NCBI GenBank assembly: GCA_003140935.1
Contig: PLLJ01000035.1
Span: forward strand, 1 to 55,160
Source of the DNA: Candidatus Omnitrophota bacterium
GTDB taxonomy: Bacteria; Omnitrophota; Omnitrophia; Omnitrophales; Aquincolibacteriaceae
Reading direction: 5' to 3'
DNA: 55,160 nt
Shown piece by piece: positions 10,201 to 16,701 of the stretch (the first letter of the stretch is position 1; every line of letters begins with the position of its first letter). Position numbers and translations under genes: made by a program. The notes under the pieces were generated by a model. That model was not told the origin of the DNA, searched no databases, and saw nothing but the letters and a program-made list of their open reading frames with translations.

Positions 10201-13200
10201 CTGGAGCGTGATCGTAGCGGGAACCTCGTGGTAAGTTCTACGCAGGATGAAGAAATGCTGCTTCGGTTACTCGATATGAAACCTGTCGTGGTGAAGAAAA
10301 ATCCTTCCAACGGGATTTACTTGTTAACCTCTGATGAGAGTTTTGGCCCGGAGGGACTGCTGTTCTACCTGGCAAAGAATAGCAACGGCTCGGTCTCTCT
10401 TGTCAACATGGGCGAAGGTAAACTGACGCTCTCCGGCGACTTTACGCCTGAAGCGGAAGAGCAACGCTCCGAGGTGCGGGAAGACCAAGAGGGACCTCGT
10501 CTCATCAAACCCGAGCTTAAAGTCTATGACCATCACGATCAGGCCTACTACCAGATCAAGGATGCAGTCGATGCCAAAAGGATCCCGTCCGGGCTTCCGC
10601 TCATTCTTTTTGACCACCACAGCGATAATGGCGCCAAAGAAGAAAAGATCGGCATTGAAAATTGGGTCACTTATTTGAAAGATGAACGTGTGATCGGCGA
10701 TGCCTTTTGGGTCTATCCTGACGAGGAAATCCATCCCCATTTCGGAGCTTACGAAATTAGCCATCAGCGGACATTCAAGATGAAAGGATATAATCTCGAA
10801 AGTATCGTTCGGAAAAATGCTGCAGCGCTCCAAGCGGGTGTGGTCCTATCGTTTGACCTGGACTATTTTGCCGCGAATTATGCCCATGGGGGGCCTCTCT
10901 ATCATCCTCCGACAGGAGAGATCGCAAGAAAGATTGCCGCAGTTTTTATGATTCTTCGAAGAAACCACATTCCGGTTTATCTGATCAACGGCTCTTATTC
11001 CGTTCCGCACTATGCCCCGGCGAATTATAAAGGGGAGTTCCACCAAGCCCTTTCCCACGCCGCGGAAAATTATGAAATGCCGTCTGTCCGTTCCGAGGTG
11101 CGGGATGAAAGGAAAATGATCGCGGGTGCCGAGGAAGAAATGAAAACGATCGACCGGTCGGTCTCAACGGCCTACCGGAATACTTACGGCAAGGCATTCC
11201 GCAATTATTTCGAGGATCTGGGACCTCAGGCCGAGTTCCTTTTTGCCGATGCCGCGATGCATTTTTATTTTAGTCTTAGAGTAAATCAAAATAACACTCT
11301 CCAGGGAGCCGTTGGCGATCTTTTTGATCTGATACCTGATCTGGAGATCTATTTAAGAAGCCAGTGGATCCGTGTTCTGCTGGCTGGCTCCAAAGGGCCG
11401 GCGGTGTTCTCAGGAGATCTCACGAAAGCCATGATGGACCTTTTCGGGACTGTTCTTAGTTTGGCGGAAAAAAATCCGCAATTCGCGGAACAACTGATCC
11501 GCCGCAGGGCTTTGTGGATGGGGCTCAACCTATTAAAGATGAAGACCGCTGTGCAGCCGTTGCCCTTCCGGATCGATTCCGACCCGGTCGTAAACCGTGC
11601 GCCCTATGTGGATATTGCCACAGGGCTGAACGGGATGTATGCCTTGCCGGGTCTCGTGGAGCCGGGGCGGGAAGTGATCTTCGTGGATCCTTCCAAAGAG
11701 ATCGGTATTTATCTGAGCAAAGCCATCCAGTTGTTTGGCGTCCAAGGCCATGTCAGGCGTTTGCGTGCGGATGCTCTAACATTGGCCAGCCATTTCAAAC
11801 CGGAAAGCATCGGGACGATCCGTTTACGGTACATAGGACATTTTGTGGAAGGGATCACCCCGGAGTGGATCGAGGGACTTGGCAAGCTTCTGGTTCCGGG
11901 GGGCCGTCTTATTATTTCTACCTATCCGAAGAAAGGGGAACCAAGGGCCTTGGATCAGGACGCTTTTCTTGCGACTTTTGACGGTTCCAAGAATCAAAAA
12001 ATGGTCCAGGATGCTAAACAAATTTTTTCCGCTCAGAAGGGTTGGCGCTTGGAGTACGGGCATATCGGAAGGGACGGGAAACTTGTTCCCGGTGTTCTGG
12101 GCTATGAAACAGAGGGCCATGACAATTATTTTTTTGCAGAGCCCTTGTTTGTTTTTACAAAGCCGAACAGATCCCGCTCCGAAGCCCATCAACAAACTGA
12201 GACCGTGACAAAAAAACGATCCGAAACGCGGGCAGTAAATGAAGAACCGGATTTTGTTTATCCGAAAAGATCTTTAACCTTACCGCCTCGATTTGCAGCG
12301 GATCAGCAGGTCCGTGTTGCTCTATGGATTTCCGATATTGATCAAACGATCGCGCCGGGGGATTCTCTGCTGGAAGGTGAGAATTTGGAGAGTCTCATCG
12401 CCTTGCTGGAGCAAGAGAAGCCGGTGATTCTCATCAGCGGCAGCCCCTATTCCCGAATATACGCGGGGATCGATTTTACCAACGCATCGATTGAAAGACG
12501 CGTTGTTGAAGTTCTGTATAAATATTTTGAAGCCAAGCATACCCTGCAAAAAATGAAAAATCTTCGGATACGGTTCATGTCTGGCCGGGGGACCGTCACT
12601 TTTGATGAAAACGCACGAGCGACCATTACGGAAGATGAAAGCAAGAATATCCCCTTGAAGATACAAGTTGAGGTTGCAAAAAGCTTAGCAGTGGCTTTTG
12701 CAGCGAACCATAAAAAACAAACCCTCGAAGATTTCTTGAAGGACCCTGTAGCTGCGGACATATTTCAGGCTGCTTCGCTCGCGGAGATCGAAATTATTTT
12801 GCGTGAGAAGACCCCTTTTAAGGATGTTCTGTTCTGGCCTTTTGAAAGCGAACTGGCCCTGATCTTCTTTGACCCTCAAGCTCCTGAGGGCGACCCGGTT
12901 CAACAAGGGGCGCAGCAACTATTGGCAAGGAGAGGTATCGAATTGCCAAAAGAAAAGTATGAATTCACCGGAGGGCATGCCTTTGCGAAGGTTTCCTTGA
13001 TCCGTAAACGTGATGTCATTGAGGAAGAGATCCGTCGCATTAATCCCCGCGGGGCCGTTCTCGGAACGGGGGACTCAAAAACAGACAATTTTTTAACGCT
13101 TCAAGGCGAAGACATTCCTTCGGAGGCAGTCTACCTTCCTGTGTATTTCGGGAAAGAAGGCGATTTTCCGGATCATCCCGGTGTTATTGTTGCGCGAGAC

Positions 13201-15369
13201 AGGCAAGGCAAGGATGGAGTGAGATTGCGCGGATTTTCCCGCATCGTTCAGAATATGCTGGTGGCTGAAAACGAAGGGCTGAGTTATCGAGACTTAAGAA
13301 TATTTTGTGGTGGCTGGTTTACACTAAGAGAATTAGAAGCGAAGGGCGTTCAAATAGATTTTTCCCGTTTCGAGAAACGTTCCGAAATGCGGACGATACC
13401 CGTCGGCGTGACGAATGGCACGCATGTTATGATCCAGGCGCCGAACCCCACCGAAGTGGGCATCAAGCAGCGATACGATAGTCCCAAGCCACAGAGCAGG
13501 ATCTCGACGGGTTTTCATTATGAGACTTTTGTTCTTAAGGCGGCGGACAGGCAAAAAGTTCCGGGGAGTGTTTCGTTGCCTGTCCGCGTCGTGCTGCCGG
13601 GGGCGTGGAAGATAATGACGCCGGACCTGATGGTCGTGGACCGCTTGTTCTTTGTTTATATGCGTCTTCTTCAAAAGATCGCCGCAGATCGGGATCTTCG
13701 GGATGTTGTTTTGAATTTTGGCGATCCGATCAAAGCGAATGATGGCAAAGAACGGAATATTGTCCGCCTGTTCCAAACGGGACGGGACGGTGGGACTTTA
13801 GCAATGTTTTGGCACGCCAAGGATGAGGAAGAAAGCAATCTGGAAACCGGTGTGCAAGGCCAATCCATTTTATTTTACAGGTTAGGGAAATTGTTATTGG
13901 CAAAATTATCGCGCGAGGAGGCTGAGCAACTTAAGGATGGGTTGGGACGGTGGACTAAAGAAAGAGAGCCGTCCACGCCTGACGGTCTGTTGAAAGAATA
14001 TGTCACGACAACCGCTGTGCAGGTTTCCGACGATACGGTGCTCCGGCCGGAATTGGAGTGGGTTCTCCGCCATGAGAGAGCCCATTGGGCGTTACGTGTT
14101 AAGGCCACTACGGCGGATAGGGTGACGTTGAGAAAAGGCTATGTTGCGTTTCTCAGATCGGCGAACGGACCGAAGGTATTGGAGGAATTTTTTCTCGAAA
14201 ACAAATCTCCGTATCACGATCGGGTCAACGAAGATGTTGAACGGGTCAAGACGGGCCGGGAGAAACAGGTCAAGTTTACGGATGAATTCTGGGCTCAATT
14301 GGCTTATCCGGAGGAGGTTTTTTACGAGTCGTCTCCCCTGGTACAGGTCATTGAGGATTTGCGGAGGACTGATCCGGTGTTCGAAGAGGCGTCAGTGCTT
14401 TTTGAGAGGTTAGTCAGGCAGGAGGGGGACGTCAAAGCCGGGGAAGATCTTCGGGCTATTGTAGCCGATTTCGGACTTCATCAAATGTATCCCGAGGCTG
14501 GACTTGATGCAGCCCGCTCCGAAGTGCGGCTTGTTCCGCCAGTGGTCGGAAAACTTGCAAACATGCTGGAGCCGTCACGGAAGGGTGCCGCCTTGGACGC
14601 AACGGAAATGATTGCTGTCTATGAATTAGCGCAAAAGGACTTACCGGCGTTAGTCCAGGCATTGAAAACCGCGGCGGAAGAGCAGATGGCTCAAAGATCC
14701 ATCCAGGCCGGAAAGCTTTATGACAGTATCAAAGCGCACCAAATCAAGATTTTCCAAAAATGGACCGCCGAGCCGGCGGATTCTCCAGAAACGGGTATTT
14801 CAGTGGCCCTGATGATGGATGAAAAGACCAACCAACCGTTTCTTTCCCGGTTCGCGCAAGTTTTGAAAACTTATGCAGGCCGGAGAAAAGTGGAATTGAT
14901 CGCGGATCCCGCGCTTTTGAATACCCCGGAACTCAGGGCCTCGGCCGGTTTTTATAAAGAACACCCGATTGATCCGAAGTCCGTGAAAGGCGCCTTAACG
15001 GTTCTGGGTTCCAATGCACAGGTTCCGCTGGGATTTGATGCGGCGGCGGAGAAGGCGGCCATTTCCATGGTCGATTTCGGGTTCCGTCCTCTTTCCGTGG
15101 CTTATAAAGCGGGCAACACTCCTGATGACGTTCTGATGCAGGATCACCTGGAACTTATTTTTGCCGTTACGCTCCTTCATATGGCTGAACTGATCGCGGA
15201 GCGCAAAAAAGAAGACGGTCCGATGACGGCGGCAATGTTGAAGACACAACTCGAAGCCTTTTTCGGGATCGGGGGAATGTTCCAAGCCAATGCAGACGGT
15301 TCACTTTCCATTCTCGGAGCCGTCGTCCAGCAATATCTCGCCCAGTCTGCGGTCGGCAAAGCCGCATAG
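4267..15369 (+). CDS. Giant exported multi-module protein B (3700 residues) punctuated by RSExR motifs
   Basis: A classical Sec signal peptide opens the protein: basic start, hydrophobic core at residues 15-30, and a probable cut after the AHA at residues 36-38. Twelve RSExR-type motifs at residues 668, 912, 1287, 1565, 1618, 1936, 2067, 2275, 2637, 2651, 3038 and 3417 divide it into modules. In order these are TIKI/TraB-ChaN-like, two unknown, histidine phosphatase, a signal-like segment, methyltransferase, a small unknown, UPF0489-like, a second methyltransferase, HAD phosphatase, HExxH domain and an unknown C-terminal domain. Several are normally free-standing enzymes. The codons of the motif vary synonymously, so selection is on the protein. 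The gene stands alone between an AT-rich upstream region and the tyrS promoter. Whether the chain is cut into separate proteins is inference. Confidence 0.93.
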   Translation: MTIKSRQNYGAALRAIVWGVVFVFTLTSVTWTMPTAHANTTPSVRPGPVVPLKDLADVSLPAEIGKIRETYRGTSDKTVILIQDAHSIPDAQRSIQSAIDHFQKEYGVTLIGLEGASERLDPQIFRSFPDKELLRKTFDDYSGKGELTGGTAAALFNSSQTAVYQGIEDWELYEKGIAGFLGAMKTESEVTASLEQRIIDLEREKGTSYPKDLLEVDRLLTQFGENKTNLAQVLSGLSPYLPPPESSELAVLLKEIQTSQRPETGDLRFENEIKKIAAQVESVLKSRSSSPELKQDLQAFYEKRQEYQTSQMTSQAFALFLRDLAKQHKVRVKVSRELASLVEDQKKLRDIEGTHLFEGFKRYADAVKEKLIGKSEPAVQDLIKQLNIRTQELALLKRLAKLELSFEDWTILKKTMVKPWTLDPELRTKLESHLRFYRIAEQRDEVFYNNLTDLMKRNESRGMNSEPRAANAAILVAGGFHTGGLTQAFKEKGISYILVMPRIDRLPEQSLYREHMQGDVSWKNYFEVKNGKVNLYDAFVRATRDKLLNTKSLTGPESRIPSPVCKQWRDQIIRDLAEQGRIAEASAYTRFMDELGGPGATNDTQRLKETWLANIDRFGNGLKKLQAAGKLSASGIAQLLKSFTTAEPVLANVLAPGTEIQWPLSAQRSETREADSFKAFWTAENFLKQEPLIWERFKEMGLKNEPVIVNLEVDRPEMVWRSIRDKIEALDDDQLVALSLVVHDPQKDWTHYVMIVDSVGNIASGALPLGLLSLLPFGDQEFILYVIQDNKNTNIHFRNIIFGRRGVGDINPLRGKKIMKPVFERLEGFLRKSFEGWTVSSYSVTRSTRRFMDRFNAVQPPNNIFMDYRARDYEPLMLPTDVVVGPDARMDFVVGRIESTPPATPEVNAAGRSEMREKAATEYAKLFLRWQDQEAFVDLVVRGELDKAAALIQEAQKAGRTHYADFQLKPQRAVYPGGLDLRILELFPDLEVVHFINLQPFRVDHKVNKLTYKDPEGHSFKGRPALQKMLDRYLWMASVKPYISDETQRGILYPTAERASSRDPQIGVEPFMRADLERIGASNIQVNPVADEHPGIKVFEIRFSDILGRIRTIYYHEMDFFGKAYAQVLQDDLKDKKIGLLFVKGFNPGREAAERGYPRVFFDGLTPDGLLARDHPSLSHLKGLEVGTDVALLSDARTKVYFELIGSLGGIGSVWGDIGHSDNTGIPPGMDVFQLSADPLFAQRLFDDAREMVRRNDSLSLASAMAIVRRQMTDAAIKAEDAARGSRSEMRPLPELNNKILLDEATGRIAFGDEPVVRLDLELWGVRHGITPANEVNERLLPSERDKKGNFQGQVDEGIGEPEGFNQLTPKGKEQAETAADALVAQFKDKIEAGEEIVVVMSPRNRAVETAKAFIRKFTAAGGKVKIVTNREIRAGADEMDFGFCDNKATNDITIPASREFVHRYRDGLDVTAHPGPLMEGTRVLKKGERYLDLLVREKKFAERLNSMFRGRTVVVFGHGTQLGALRVILREKKLTDESGRINWRRSRLPNAAPVLLSKPLSQGRSEVREPLMRRHWVQLALGLVAAPAATIGEALAQPGSSLFSKASSFFSSFAAQRSESREEKPVVGSLGEKELQDKIAEIGTYNVPGRYAPIIRWIKGESNLYLPESELTEETAIVDLGTSTGYGALDLHEAFPAPYIYAVDPKEGGVALELHPSDKIITKRKIDHRLQGIDFVNKEGKLLKVKVIILFNVMQFYSPDEVADIVKQSAQKLDEGGLYILGVRYPVGRIKSFSVLKFMILQKVNGAMVPRELILRQFTDNKGMGLADWARFMSDDSARVFGPRLAKIDRKINTVRTAMFPPGTANILFQENAPPIEHKIFQAQQKTLLEEGVQFRPFNFPNDLSSNGSQNESIPIAISFDQPALRGSSPQFPSRSEMRIGDTPRPVAMDPFQDIQFRMGAKVEIEFRGTGLARSFTLERDRSGNLVVSSTQDEEMLLRLLDMKPVVVKKNPSNGIYLLTSDESFGPEGLLFYLAKNSNGSVSLVNMGEGKLTLSGDFTPEAEEQRSEVREDQEGPRLIKPELKVYDHHDQAYYQIKDAVDAKRIPSGLPLILFDHHSDNGAKEEKIGIENWVTYLKDERVIGDAFWVYPDEEIHPHFGAYEISHQRTFKMKGYNLESIVRKNAAALQAGVVLSFDLDYFAANYAHGGPLYHPPTGEIARKIAAVFMILRRNHIPVYLINGSYSVPHYAPANYKGEFHQALSHAAENYEMPSVRSEVRDERKMIAGAEEEMKTIDRSVSTAYRNTYGKAFRNYFEDLGPQAEFLFADAAMHFYFSLRVNQNNTLQGAVGDLFDLIPDLEIYLRSQWIRVLLAGSKGPAVFSGDLTKAMMDLFGTVLSLAEKNPQFAEQLIRRRALWMGLNLLKMKTAVQPLPFRIDSDPVVNRAPYVDIATGLNGMYALPGLVEPGREVIFVDPSKEIGIYLSKAIQLFGVQGHVRRLRADALTLASHFKPESIGTIRLRYIGHFVEGITPEWIEGLGKLLVPGGRLIISTYPKKGEPRALDQDAFLATFDGSKNQKMVQDAKQIFSAQKGWRLEYGHIGRDGKLVPGVLGYETEGHDNYFFAEPLFVFTKPNRSRSEAHQQTETVTKKRSETRAVNEEPDFVYPKRSLTLPPRFAADQQVRVALWISDIDQTIAPGDSLLEGENLESLIALLEQEKPVILISGSPYSRIYAGIDFTNASIERRVVEVLYKYFEAKHTLQKMKNLRIRFMSGRGTVTFDENARATITEDESKNIPLKIQVEVAKSLAVAFAANHKKQTLEDFLKDPVAADIFQAASLAEIEIILREKTPFKDVLFWPFESELALIFFDPQAPEGDPVQQGAQQLLARRGIELPKEKYEFTGGHAFAKVSLIRKRDVIEEEIRRINPRGAVLGTGDSKTDNFLTLQGEDIPSEAVYLPVYFGKEGDFPDHPGVIVARDRQGKDGVRLRGFSRIVQNMLVAENEGLSYRDLRIFCGGWFTLRELEAKGVQIDFSRFEKRSEMRTIPVGVTNGTHVMIQAPNPTEVGIKQRYDSPKPQSRISTGFHYETFVLKAADRQKVPGSVSLPVRVVLPGAWKIMTPDLMVVDRLFFVYMRLLQKIAADRDLRDVVLNFGDPIKANDGKERNIVRLFQTGRDGGTLAMFWHAKDEEESNLETGVQGQSILFYRLGKLLLAKLSREEAEQLKDGLGRWTKEREPSTPDGLLKEYVTTTAVQVSDDTVLRPELEWVLRHERAHWALRVKATTADRVTLRKGYVAFLRSANGPKVLEEFFLENKSPYHDRVNEDVERVKTGREKQVKFTDEFWAQLAYPEEVFYESSPLVQVIEDLRRTDPVFEEASVLFERLVRQEGDVKAGEDLRAIVADFGLHQMYPEAGLDAARSEVRLVPPVVGKLANMLEPSRKGAALDATEMIAVYELAQKDLPALVQALKTAAEEQMAQRSIQAGKLYDSIKAHQIKIFQKWTAEPADSPETGISVALMMDEKTNQPFLSRFAQVLKTYAGRRKVELIADPALLNTPELRASAGFYKEHPIDPKSVKGALTVLGSNAQVPLGFDAAAEKAAISMVDFGFRPLSVAYKAGNTPDDVLMQDHLELIFAVTLLHMAELIAERKKEDGPMTAAMLKTQLEAFFGIGGMFQANADGSLSILGAVVQQYLAQSAVGKAA
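4381..6267 (+). other. Module 1 of protein B: TIKI/TraB-ChaN-like domain with helical insert
   Basis: Residues 79-86 read VILIQDAH, and later residues carry LIGLEGAS. Near residues 475-500 comes a LVAGGFHTGGL stretch followed by a strand. A His-containing loop at the start, Glu after the next strand and a G-x-H-x-x-G loop at the end is the layout of the TIKI/TraB/ChaN/GumN superfamily. The middle is charged and helical. At 5928-5962 the coding sequence includes a GGGACTCG-family repeat, translated in frame. Superfamily assignment is moderate. Confidence 0.5.
6268..8124 (+). other. Modules 2 and 3 of protein B, unknown
   Basis: Two modules, 6268-6999 (about 244 residues) and 7000-8124 (about 375 residues), each begin with RSE(T/M)RE. 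The first has a hydrophobic sheet-like core around A-L-S-L-V-V-H-D and I-L-Y-V-I-Q-D. The second contains I-L-E-L-F-P-D-L-E-V-V-H-F, which could be a Rossmann-like strand, and a glycine-rich G-S-L-G-G-I-G-S stretch. No family is recognised for either. Confidence 0.4.
8125..8958 (+). other. Module 4 of protein B: histidine phosphatase (phosphoglycerate-mutase superfamily)
   Basis: The VRHG motif puts the catalytic Arg-His at residues 1327-1328. SPRNRAVETA supplies the second Arg, and VVVFGHGTQLGAL the second His at residue 1519. This is the full branch-2-like catalytic set, so the module looks active as a phosphatase or mutase. The substrate cannot be inferred. Confidence 0.8.
8959..9117 (+). 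other. Module 5 of protein B: internal signal-peptide-like segment
   Basis: Right after RSEVREPL comes MRRHWVQLALGL, then an alanine-rich stretch ending A-L-A-Q (residues 1573-1598). This has a Met start, twin arginine, a hydrophobic core and a small-residue cut-like end, exactly as in a free-standing signal peptide. A Ser/Phe-rich tail leads to the next RSExR. It may be a fossil start of an ancestral separate gene or a real membrane segment. Confidence 0.5.
9118..10071 (+). other. Module 6 of protein B: SAM-dependent methyltransferase-like
   Basis: VDLGTSTGYG at residues 1679-1688 is a SAM-binding motif I. It is followed by an acidic strand end (Y-A-V-D-P), and later by I-I-L-F-N-V-M-Q-F-Y-S-P-D-E and a G-G-L-Y-I-L strand, as in class I methyltransferases. 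The substrate is unknown. Confidence 0.65.
10072..10464 (+). other. Module 7 of protein B: small beta-rich domain, unknown
   Basis: About 130 residues between two RSExR motifs, with alternating short hydrophobic strands and turns (V-E-I-E-F-R-G-T-G, G-N-L-V-V-S-S, S-V-S-L-V-N). It is probably a small beta-sandwich or barrel. No family is recognised. Confidence 0.35.
10465..11088 (+). other. Module 8 of protein B: UPF0489/arginase-like domain
   Basis: LILFDHHSDNG (Asp-His-His at residues 2116-2118) and LSFDLDYFAAN (Asp-x-Asp at 2197-2199) match the two metal-binding loops of UPF0489 (C5orf22-type) proteins, which resemble the arginase/deacetylase fold. The metal-ligand residues are present. 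The biochemical role of the family is not established. Confidence 0.6.
11089..12174 (+). other. Module 9 of protein B: second methyltransferase-like domain
   Basis: A helical N-terminal part leads to YVDIATGLNG near residues 2447-2456, then EVIFVDPSKE. Further on come an RADAL stretch and a L-L-V-P-G-G-R-L-I-I-S strand. This order is that of a class I SAM methyltransferase. Motif I is degenerate, with T-G-L-N-G where G-x-G-x-G is usual, so activity is uncertain. Confidence 0.55.
12217..13377 (+). other. Module 10 of protein B: HAD-superfamily phosphatase
   Basis: ISDIDQT places the catalytic Asp pair at residues 2690 and 2692. ILISGSP is motif II and GDSKTD (Asp 2936) is motif IV. A large cap lies between. 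The set matches a Cof-type HAD hydrolase and appears complete. A 14-residue spacer with its own RSEAH and RSETR precedes the module. Confidence 0.75.
13378..14514 (+). other. Module 11 of protein B: HExxH-containing domain, possible metallopeptidase
   Basis: WVLRHERAHWALR carries HExxH at residues 3269-3273 within a predicted helix flanked by hydrophobic residues, the usual zincin arrangement. Acidic residues 40-50 positions later (N-E-D-V-E) could give a third metal ligand. If active it could process the giant proteins themselves. The family is not recognised, and one short motif is weak evidence. Confidence 0.4.
14515..15369 (+). other. Module 12 of protein B: C-terminal domain, unknown
   Basis: About 284 residues after RSEVR, mostly helical with strand-like V-A-L-M-M-D and K-V-E-L-I-A-D segments. 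It contains a P-E-L-R-A stretch also seen, as A-E-L-R-A, in the last module of protein A, so the two C-terminal domains may be distant relatives. It ends in a hydrophobic helix and G-K-A-A. Confidence 0.35.
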
Positions 15370-15389
15370 ACAATTCCGAGTTCATTAAA

Positions 15390-15418
15390 TTGACGGCTCT
15401 CGATCACCCTGTTAGAAT
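15390..15418 (+). promoter_or_regulatory. Sigma70-type promoter for tyrS
   Basis: TTGACG and TAGAAT are separated by 17 bases. Transcription would begin near 15425, leaving a short leader before the start at 15460. Confidence 0.6.
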
Positions 15419-15459
15419 GCTTCCCATCTCTAACTCTTTTCCAACTTGGGACTTAGGAA

Positions 15460-16677
15460 ATGTTCTTACCCGTTAAGGAACAGCTGGAAGTTTTCAAAGA
15501 AAATCTCGTCGAACTTATTTCCGAACGTGAGCTTACAGCCAAGCTCGAATCTTCTTTAAAGAATAAACGTCCTCTTCGTATCAAATACGGGGCCGATCCC
15601 TCGGCGCCGGACCTTCACCTCGGTCATACAGTCCCACTTCGCAAGCTTCGTTCGCTTCAGGACTTGGGGCATACCGTTGTTTTCATCATCGGCGATTTTA
15701 CGGCGCGGATCGGCGATCCTTCCGGGAGGTCCGAGACGCGGCCTCTGCTTACCGAAGAACAGGTCCGGGCGAACGCTAAGACCTACCAGGAGCAGGTGTT
15801 CCGCATTCTTGATAAGAAAAAAACCGAGGTCCGCTACAATTCAGAATGGCTGGGGACCATGCGGCCTGAGGATTTTCTCAAGCTCACGGCACAGTACACC
15901 GTGGCGCGCATCCTTGAGCGCGATGACTTCTCGAAGCGCTACAAGGCGGGGGAACCCATTTCGGTGGTGGAGCTTCTCTATCCTTTGATGCAGGGGCATG
16001 ATTCCGTGGAGATCAAGTCCGATATTGAGATCGGCGGGACGGATCAAAAGTTCAATCTGCTGGTCGGGCGCGAACTTCAAAAGATCGACGGCCAGGAGTC
16101 CCAGGTCGTGATGACGTTACCGCTGATCGAAGGTTTGGATGGCGTGCAGAAGATGTCCAAAAGCCTGGGCAATCATATCGCGCTCAAAGACAGCCCCCGG
16201 GAAATGTTCGGCAAGGTGATGTCGATCCCGGATAAGATGATGGAACGGTATTACCGCTACGCGGCCGCGCTTTCCTCCCAAGAGGTCGCGGAAGTTTTGG
16301 GAAAACTGAAGAGCGGTGAACTTCATCCCCGCGACGCCAAAGCGCAGCTCGCGGAACGGATCGTGTCCCTTTTTCATTCCGAGGAGGATGGAAAAAACGC
16401 GCGCGTCGAATTCGATGAGATCTTCAAGAACAAAGGGATGCCGGATGAGATCCCGACCGTCAAGATCAGCCAGAAGACGATCGATATCGTGAGCCTTTTG
16501 GTCGAAGCAAAGCTCGCGGCAAGCAAATCCGAGGCCCGCCGTCTCATGGAACAGGGCGGCGTGAAGATCGGCCACGAGAAGATCACGGACCCGAAGGCGG
16601 TCATCACCATCGGAACGCCCATTGTCCTGCAGTGCGGCAAGCGCAAATTTGCGAAAATCCAAAGCAGTATGTCGTAA
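15460..16677 (+). CDS. tyrS: Tyrosyl-tRNA synthetase
   Basis: Charges tRNA-Tyr in the cytoplasm. The 405-residue protein has the class I signatures HLGH (near residue 51) and KMSKS (near residue 230), the GDFTARIGDPSGRSETRP loop typical of TyrRS, and a C-terminal S4 RNA-binding domain (about residues 345-400). It follows its own promoter and precedes an ABC exporter by only 24 bases. The RSETR inside the active-site loop is a normal TyrRS feature and is unrelated to the giant-protein motif. Confidence 0.95.
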   Translation: MFLPVKEQLEVFKENLVELISERELTAKLESSLKNKRPLRIKYGADPSAPDLHLGHTVPLRKLRSLQDLGHTVVFIIGDFTARIGDPSGRSETRPLLTEEQVRANAKTYQEQVFRILDKKKTEVRYNSEWLGTMRPEDFLKLTAQYTVARILERDDFSKRYKAGEPISVVELLYPLMQGHDSVEIKSDIEIGGTDQKFNLLVGRELQKIDGQESQVVMTLPLIEGLDGVQKMSKSLGNHIALKDSPREMFGKVMSIPDKMMERYYRYAAALSSQEVAEVLGKLKSGELHPRDAKAQLAERIVSLFHSEEDGKNARVEFDEIFKNKGMPDEIPTVKISQKTIDIVSLLVEAKLAASKSEARRLMEQGGVKIGHEKITDPKAVITIGTPIVLQCGKRKFAKIQSSMS

Positions 16678-16701
16678 ACAGTATGTCGCCTGACGATCTT
16701 C

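Larger units (their letters stand above)
172..14529 (+). repeat. Dispersed RSExR pentapeptide-coding repeat, 17 copies
   Basis: Fifteen-base coding units start at 172, 622, 1054, 1414, 3256 (protein A) and 6268, 7000, 8125, 8959, 9118, 10072, 10465, 11089, 12175, 12217, 13378, 14515 (protein B). Arg-Ser-Glu is invariant. Position 4 is V, M, A, T or S, and position 5 is Arg except His in the copy at 12175. Arg is encoded by CGT, CGC, CGG or CGA and Ser by TCT, TCC or TCG, so the unit is conserved as protein, not as DNA. Confidence 0.92.

Noticed and set aside
15730-15745. RSETR pentapeptide in TyrRS resembling the giant-protein motif
   Set aside because: It lies in the GDPSGRSETRP active-site loop found generally in tyrosyl-tRNA synthetases, not at a domain boundary.
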